Source: Leifsonia sp. Root112D2
GTDB taxonomy: Bacteria > Actinomycetota > Actinomycetes > Actinomycetales > Microbacteriaceae
NCBI RefSeq assembly: GCF_001424905.1
Contig: NZ_LMCU01000001.1
Span: forward strand, 2,783,480 to 2,847,479
Reading direction: 5' to 3'
DNA: 64,000 bases
Of this stretch, positions 59,287 through 64,000 are shown one piece after another. Position 1 is the stretch's first letter; every line of letters begins with the position of its first letter. The notes beneath the pieces are model-generated. The model did no database searches. It saw only the letters and a list, made by a program, of their open reading frames with translations, and was not told the origin of the DNA. A program made the position numbers and the translations under genes.

Positions 59287-61380
59287 CTAGAGCGCGGCGA
59301 TCGATTCCCTGGCGGCCGAGACGACGGCATCCGTCGTCAGGCCGAACTCACGGTAGAGCGTCTCGTAATCCGCGGATGCGCCGAAGTGCTCGATCGACAC
59401 GCTGCGACCTGCGTCACCGACATAGGCGCGCCAGGTGAGGGCGATTCCGGCCTCAACGGAGACCCGCGCCTTCACCGCCGCCGGCAGCACCGACTCGCGA
59501 TACGCGGCATCCTGCTCCTCAAACCATTCCAGGCTCGGGGCGGAGACGACCCGCGCGTTGACGCCGTCTGCCTTCAGCGCCTCGCGCGCCTCGACGGCGA
59601 ACTGCACCTCGGAACCGGTGGCGATCAAGATCACGTCCGGCGTGCCGCCGGGCGCCTCGGCGAGCACATACGCTCCCTTGGCAACGTTCGACGCCGCGGC
59701 GAAAGTGTCACCGGATGCCGCCCCGTCACCGCGCTCGAACACGGGCAGGTTCTGCCGACTCAGCGCGATTCCCGCCGGGCCCTGGCGGCGCTCGAGGATG
59801 GTCTTCCAGGCGTACGCCGTCTCGTTGGCGTCGGCGGGGCGAACCACGTCGAGTCCCGGGATGGCGCGCAGCGAGGCGAGCTGCTCGATCGGCTGGTGCG
59901 TCGGGCCGTCTGCGCCGAGCGCCACCGAGTCGTGCGTCCACACGAAGATCGACGGCGCCTTCATGAGCGCCGCGAGACGCACGGCCGGGCGCATGTAGTC
60001 GCTGAAGATCAGGAACGTTCCGCCGAACGGGCGCGTGTTGCCGTGCAGCACGATGCCGTTGAGAATCGCGGCCATCGCGTGCTCGCGAATGCCGAAGTGC
60101 AGCACGCGACCGTACTTGTTGCCCGTCCACTCGTGCGTGGAGTGTTCGCTCGGTACGAAGGAGGCGGCCGATTCGATGGTCGTGTTGTTCGACTCGGCGA
60201 GGTCGGCCGAACCGCCCCACAGCTCGGGAATGACGCCGGCGATGGCGTTGATGACCTTACCGCTCGCCGCGCGGGTGGAGACATCCTTGCCGGGCGCAAA
60301 GACCGGCAGCGCCTCCTCGACACCCTCGGGCAACTCGCCCTTGAGCACGCGGTCGAGCAGCGTCTTGCGCTCGGGGTTTGCCGTTGCCCACGCCTCGAAC
60401 CGCTCGTTCCATTCGGCATGCGCTGCCTGGCCGCGCTCGACGGCCTTGCGCGTGTGCGCCAGCACCTCGGGGGCGACGTCGAAATTCTTCTCGGGGTCGA
60501 AGCCGAGCACCTCCTTGACGGCGGCCAGTTCCTCGGCGCCGAGCGCGGATCCGTGGATCTTGCCCGTGTTCTGCTTCTTCGGGCTGGGCCAGCCGATGAT
60601 CGTCTTGAGAATGATGAGGGAGGGCTTGTCCGTGACGCCCTGGGCTGCCTCGATGGCGTCGTTCAGCGCCTGCACGTCTTCGACGTACTGGCCCGTCTTC
60701 TTCCAGTCGACCACCTGCACGTGCCAGTGGTACGCCTCGTAGCGCGCCTTGACATCTTCGGTGAAGGCGATGTTGGTGTCGTCCTCGATGGAGATCTGGT
60801 TGCTGTCGTAGATCGCGATCAGGTTGCCGAGCTGCTGGTGGCCGGCGAGCGAGGACGCCTCGCTCGTGATGCCCTCCTGCATGTCGCCGTCGCCGGCGAT
60901 CACGTAGACGAAGTGGTCGAACACGCTCGTGCCGGCGTCGGCGTCCGGGTCGAACAGGCCGCGCTCGAAGCGCGAGGCGTATGCGAAGCCGACGGAGGAG
61001 GAGATGCCCTGGCCCAGTGGGCCGGTCGTGATCTCCACGCCGTCGGTGTGGCCGTATTCGGGGTGGCCCGGAGTCTTCGAACCCCAGGTGCGCAGTGCCT
61101 TGAGATCATCGAGCTCGAGGCCGTATCCGCCGAGATAGAACTGCGTGTACTGCGTGAGCGAGCTGTGCCCGGCCGACAGGATGAAGCGGTCGCGGCCGAT
61201 CCAGGTCGAATCAGACGGGTCGCGTCGCATGACCTTCTGGAACAGCAGGTACGCGGCAGGTGCGAGGCTCATGGCGGTGCCCGGATGCCCGTTGCCCACC
61301 TTCTCGACGGCGTCGGCCGCCAGGATTCGTGCCGTGTCTACTGCCTTATTGTCAATGGAGTCCCACTGCAAAGCTGCCAC
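59287..61380 (-). CDS. tkt: Transketolase
   Basis: A TPP-dependent enzyme that transfers two-carbon units in the non-oxidative pentose phosphate pathway. It is 697 residues, the usual length. The N-terminal domain has VGNGHPGTAMSLAP and GPLGQGISSSVGFA, and the TPP/Mg motif starts at GDGDMQEGITSEASSLAG. The pyrimidine domain has FGIREHAMAAILNGI and the late SVALGADGPTHQP. GTG 61380 is taken as the start because the residues before it do not match the family and AGAAGGG lies 10 nt upstream. It leads the minus-strand operon and has a long leader toward ctaB. Confidence 0.96.
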   Translation of the reverse strand: MAALQWDSIDNKAVDTARILAADAVEKVGNGHPGTAMSLAPAAYLLFQKVMRRDPSDSTWIGRDRFILSAGHSSLTQYTQFYLGGYGLELDDLKALRTWGSKTPGHPEYGHTDGVEITTGPLGQGISSSVGFAYASRFERGLFDPDADAGTSVFDHFVYVIAGDGDMQEGITSEASSLAGHQQLGNLIAIYDSNQISIEDDTNIAFTEDVKARYEAYHWHVQVVDWKKTGQYVEDVQALNDAIEAAQGVTDKPSLIILKTIIGWPSPKKQNTGKIHGSALGAEELAAVKEVLGFDPEKNFDVAPEVLAHTRKAVERGQAAHAEWNERFEAWATANPERKTLLDRVLKGELPEGVEEALPVFAPGKDVSTRAASGKVINAIAGVIPELWGGSADLAESNNTTIESAASFVPSEHSTHEWTGNKYGRVLHFGIREHAMAAILNGIVLHGNTRPFGGTFLIFSDYMRPAVRLAALMKAPSIFVWTHDSVALGADGPTHQPIEQLASLRAIPGLDVVRPADANETAYAWKTILERRQGPAGIALSRQNLPVFERGDGAASGDTFAAASNVAKGAYVLAEAPGGTPDVILIATGSEVQFAVEAREALKADGVNARVVSAPSLEWFEEQDAAYRESVLPAAVKARVSVEAGIALTWRAYVGDAGRSVSIEHFGASADYETLYREFGLTTDAVVSAARESIAAL

Positions 61381-61651
61381 TGGATACTGACCCTTCTGAA
61401 AATGTCGAGACGGGCCGTCTTCAACCCGCTCCTTATAGAGGTAGCGCGCGCCGTGAACATCATCGGCACCGTGCACATTCGGCGAGCATCCAGAAGTGGA
61501 TGCGACACCCAAACGAGCCTCGGCTGGCGAGCACCTCTCAGCATAGTCAACAGTGGGCTCAACCGCGTTGTTCCCCGCACCGAGGCGCCGCCGACTTTCG
61601 TTGCAGCACGATGACCTAAGATTGGGCTGGGATTCAAGCGTTAGAGGAGCA
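61381..61651. promoter_or_regulatory. Divergent tkt-ctaB control region
   Basis: 271 nt without a gene. On the minus strand TATGCT (61545-61540) is a candidate -10 for tkt, implying a leader of about 150 nt. On the plus strand TAAGAT (61617-61622) is a candidate -10 for ctaB, with an AGAGGAG ribosome-binding site at 61643-61649. Neither has a convincing -35. I found no strong repeats. Confidence 0.4.
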
Positions 61652-62572
61652 ATGGACGTCGCCGTAGAGAGCAGGACCACACCGCTGGTCCCTCGATTTT
61701 CCCGCAAAGTCAAGGCCTATGTCTCCCTGACCAAGCCGCGCGTCGTGGAACTCCTGCTCGTCGTCACCGTTCCGACGATGATCCTCGCGCAAGGCGGCAT
61801 CCCGAACCTGTGGCTCGTGCTGGCCACCGTGGTCGGCGGTTTCATGAGCGCCGGCAGCGCCGGGGCGTTCAACTGCTACATCGACCGCGACATCGACCGC
61901 GTCATGAAACGCACCAAGGGTCGACCGCTGGTGACGGGGGAGTTGAGCGACCGGGAGGCGCTTGTCTTCTCCTACGCGCTCGGCGTCGCATCGATTCTGG
62001 TGCTCGGATTCTTCGCCAACTGGTTCGCCGCGGCGCTGTCCTTCCTCGCCATCCTGCTCTATGTGGTTTTCTACACGATCATCCTCAAGCGCCGCACCTC
62101 GCAGAACATCATCTGGGGCGGTATCGCCGGCTGCATGCCCGTGCTCATCGGCTGGGCCGCCGTCACGAACTCGCTCGACTGGGCCCCCTTCATCCTGTTC
62201 GGCGTCATCTTCCTCTGGACCCCGCCGCACTACTGGCCCCTGTCGATGAAGTACCGCGAGGACTACAAGCAGGCCGGTGTTCCCATGCTCGCTGTGGTGC
62301 GCGGCCGCGCCGTCGTGGGCCTGCAGGTCATCCTGTACGCCTGGGCCACCGTCGCCTGCTCGCTGCTGCTGATTCCCGTCGGCCACATGGGCCTCGCATA
62401 CACGGCCATAGCTCTTGGCAGCGGCGGCTGGTTCATCTACGAGACGCACCGCCTCTACAACTTGGCCATCCGGCATGAACAGGTCTCCCCGATGCGGGTC
62501 TTCCACGGCTCCATCACCTATCTCACCCTGCTGTTCCTCGCGGTGGCGATAGATCCACTGCTGCCGTTCTAG
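61652..62572 (+). CDS. ctaB: Protoheme IX farnesyltransferase (heme O synthase)
   Basis: A UbiA-family membrane prenyltransferase that adds a farnesyl group to heme B for cytochrome aa3 oxidase. It has 306 residues and about nine helices. The Mg-prenyl-diphosphate motif is in NCYIDRDIDRVMKRTKGRP, preceded by SLTKPRVVELLLV. The second acidic loop is in the PPHYWPLSMKYREDYKQAGVPML segment. ATG 61652 has AGAGGAG 2 nt upstream. ctaA, which acts next, lies 590 nt downstream, separated by a GNAT gene. Confidence 0.97.
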   Translation: MDVAVESRTTPLVPRFSRKVKAYVSLTKPRVVELLLVVTVPTMILAQGGIPNLWLVLATVVGGFMSAGSAGAFNCYIDRDIDRVMKRTKGRPLVTGELSDREALVFSYALGVASILVLGFFANWFAAALSFLAILLYVVFYTIILKRRTSQNIIWGGIAGCMPVLIGWAAVTNSLDWAPFILFGVIFLWTPPHYWPLSMKYREDYKQAGVPMLAVVRGRAVVGLQVILYAWATVACSLLLIPVGHMGLAYTAIALGSGGWFIYETHRLYNLAIRHEQVSPMRVFHGSITYLTLLFLAVAIDPLLPF

Positions 62573-62601
62573 CCGTGTGAACCGAACGACCGTCACCAAC
62601 G

Positions 62602-63132
62602 ATGCCTCCCGTTCTTCTCACAGCCCGGCTCGTGCTGGATGCGCCGAATGACGGCGATACACAGGCGGTGTTCGAGTTGTGCCAGGATCCCGAGATTCAA
62701 CATTGGGTACCCATCGCCTCACCGTTCCGTCTCTCCGACGCTGAATTCTTCATCACGAGCTACGTGAGGCACGGCGAGCTCAGCAACAGCTACACCACGT
62801 GGGCTTTGCGCGAGGGCGCGGGGGAGCCGCTGGAAGGAACCATCGAACTGCGGCGCGACATGGCGCCGGCATCGGCGTCGATAGGATGCTGGATCGGCGC
62901 CCCGTATCGTCGCCGCGGTCTCATGAAGGAGGCCTTGAGCGCAGTGACCGAGCATGCCTTCGCCACAGACGGCCTAGGCCTCAAACGACTGCGCTGGCAG
63001 GGACTCGCCGGAAACGCCGGCAGTGCGGCGCTGGCTGGCGCGCTGGGCTTCACCCTCGATGCGGATGCCGGCACGAGCTTCGATTTTCGCGGAGAGCAGC
63101 GCGCCGCCTGGACGGCCACCCTGCGGGCCTGA
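62602..63132 (+). CDS. GNAT family N-acetyltransferase
   Basis: A 176-residue GNAT protein resembling RimJ/RimL-type acetyltransferases. The N-terminal TARLVLDAPNDGDTQAVFELCQDPEIQHWVP is typical of that branch. The acetyl-CoA-binding segment is IGCWIGAPYRRRGLMKEALSAVTEHAF, containing a YRRRGLM version of the R/QxxGxG/A motif. The final KRLRWQGLAGNAGSAALAGALGF gives the usual Asn and second helix. The substrate is unknown. It stands between ctaB and ctaA, which are often adjacent or close, so it looks like a local insertion. ATG 62602 lacks a clear ribosome-binding site. Confidence 0.88.
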   Translation: MPPVLLTARLVLDAPNDGDTQAVFELCQDPEIQHWVPIASPFRLSDAEFFITSYVRHGELSNSYTTWALREGAGEPLEGTIELRRDMAPASASIGCWIGAPYRRRGLMKEALSAVTEHAFATDGLGLKRLRWQGLAGNAGSAALAGALGFTLDADAGTSFDFRGEQRAAWTATLRA

Positions 63133-63150
63133 GAGTGTCTCGGGCGAAGT

Positions 63151-63156
63151 TACCAT
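63151..63156 (+). promoter_or_regulatory. Possible -10 (TACCAT) of ctaA
   Basis: TACCAT ends 5 nt before GTG 63162. The spacing is one base shorter than at the other leaderless genes in the window, so this is a weaker call. Confidence 0.35.
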
Positions 63157-63161
63157 GGAGT

Positions 63162-64000
63162 GTGCCCACGCCATTCTCCTTTCTCGCGGAACGCTACAGC
63201 CTGAGTAACCGCGCGCTGCGGTGGTCAACGACCGCGGCCCTGGTCGTCAGCATTCTCATCGTGCTCGGCGGCGGCGTCGTGCGCGTCACCGGCTCGGGGC
63301 TCGGCTGCCCCACCTGGCCGGTCTGTGAGACCGGTTCTCTCACACCAACACCGGCGCTCGGCATCCACGCGGTCATCGAGTTCAGCAACCGCATGCTCAC
63401 CGTCGTGCTGTGCGTCGCGGTTGGCTGGGCCATCGTCGCCGCCCGGCTGCAGCGCCCCCGCAATCGCATGATGACCCGACTGGCGTGGTCACAGTTCTGG
63501 CTCGTCGTGGCCAACGCCCTCATCGGCGGGGTCACCGTGCTCACCGCCCTCAATCCCTACATCGTCGCGTTCCACTTCGTCGCCGCGATAGCCCTGCTCA
63601 CGACCTCCGCCCTGACCTGGCATCGCGCCCACCTGGGCCAGCACGCCGAGATCACCGTTCCCCGAGGCGCCCGCACGCTCAGCTACACGCTGCTGGTCGT
63701 GACCTTCGTTCTCATCGTCGTCGGCACCCTGGTCTCCGGTTCCGGTCCGCACTCCGGCGACTCGGCCGATGTGCCGCGGATGGCATTCAACTGGGTCGAC
63801 ATCACCGTGCTGCACGGTGTTCTCGGCACTGCGACGCTCGTGATAGCCGTGGCCCTGCTGCTCGTGTTGCGCCGCGTCGCTGGCGCCGCAATAGCCAGGC
63901 GTCGCACCGTGGCGTTCGTCGTCATAGTGATGCTGCAGGCGGTTGTCGGACTGGTGCAGTCACTCACCGCTCTGCCCGAAGCCCTCGTCGCGGTGCACCT
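63162..64000 (+). CDS. ctaA: Heme A synthase, N-terminal part (runs off the window)
   Basis: A membrane enzyme that oxidises the methyl group of heme O to give heme A. The first 279 codons are present, covering about six helices; the C-terminal end lies outside. LGGGVVRVTGSGLGCPTWPVCETG carries the conserved cysteine pair Cys49 and Cys55 of the first extracytoplasmic loop. The heme-ligand histidines lie in GIHAVIEFSNRM (His69), AFHFVAAIALL and VLHGVLGTATL. GTG 63162 is the earliest start after the GNAT gene that keeps the typical N-terminus. An ATG at 63155 is in another frame and stops quickly. Confidence 0.95.
   Translation, partial: MPTPFSFLAERYSLSNRALRWSTTAALVVSILIVLGGGVVRVTGSGLGCPTWPVCETGSLTPTPALGIHAVIEFSNRMLTVVLCVAVGWAIVAARLQRPRNRMMTRLAWSQFWLVVANALIGGVTVLTALNPYIVAFHFVAAIALLTTSALTWHRAHLGQHAEITVPRGARTLSYTLLVVTFVLIVVGTLVSGSGPHSGDSADVPRMAFNWVDITVLHGVLGTATLVIAVALLLVLRRVAGAAIARRRTVAFVVIVMLQAVVGLVQSLTALPEALVAVH

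Overview
The window is 64 kb of GC-rich (roughly 65% GC by eye), densely packed chromosomal DNA from a high-GC actinobacterium, most likely a member of the Microbacteriaceae. The lineage markers are whiA, rbpA, opcA, an ANTAR regulator beside polA, a HGxxPAAW protein in the trp operon, a rapZ with Arg in its Walker A motif, a fused cydDC gene, frequent GTG/TTG starts and many apparently leaderless genes. Nearly everything is core metabolism and information processing. I see no insertion sequence, prophage, CRISPR array, toxin-antitoxin pair or recognisable defence system.

Layout. 1-921: edge-truncated DUF222-type gene and a Nudix hydrolase. 931-9310: rpe, hisE, hisG, then a tightly overlapping run hisF-hisI-trpE-Trp-associated membrane protein-HGxxPAAW protein-trpC-trpB-trpA; trpD and the remaining his genes are not here. 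9382-18102: lgt, gltB-gltD (glutamate synthase) and pyk. 18127-25470: SGNH hydrolase, tRNA-Leu(CAA), ANTAR response regulator, hotdog thioesterase, polA, a DUF885 protein, an OsmC protein and acylphosphatase. 25646-27803: rpsA and coaE. 27834-35295: a BlaI repressor/M56 peptidase pair divergent from cydA-cydB-cydDC, with three copies of one operator between them. 35306-37387: uvrB. 37406-41687: a DUF4129/MoxR/DUF58 membrane cluster. 41733-48557: uvrA-uvrC-rapZ-whiA. 48662-53138: sodA, gap-pgk-tpiA, secG and rbpA. 53190-61380 (minus): tkt-tal-pgi-zwf-opcA-pgl, a pentose phosphate operon. 61652-64000: ctaB, a GNAT acetyltransferase and the start of ctaA.

The genes form a few linked modules: histidine and tryptophan synthesis (both drawing on PRPP, supplied by the pentose phosphate genes and rpe), ammonia assimilation, lower glycolysis, nucleotide excision repair (uvrA, uvrB, uvrC), and aerobic respiration (cytochrome bd with its CydDC exporter, and heme A synthesis for cytochrome aa3).

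The most interesting signals are regulatory or compositional. They are: three TTCTAC-N5-GTAGAA operators between blaI and cydA; a run of leaderless genes with a TANNNT hexamer 5-7 nt before the start codon; four junctions where the upstream gene's TAG stop is the first half of the next gene's -10 hexamer; a near-perfect 28-bp palindrome over the hisE stop; a 10-bp long-range pairing in the rpsA leader; a strong bias of the rare Ile codon ATA to precede G; and enrichment of GGATGC/GCATCC. None amounts to a clearly new multi-gene system.
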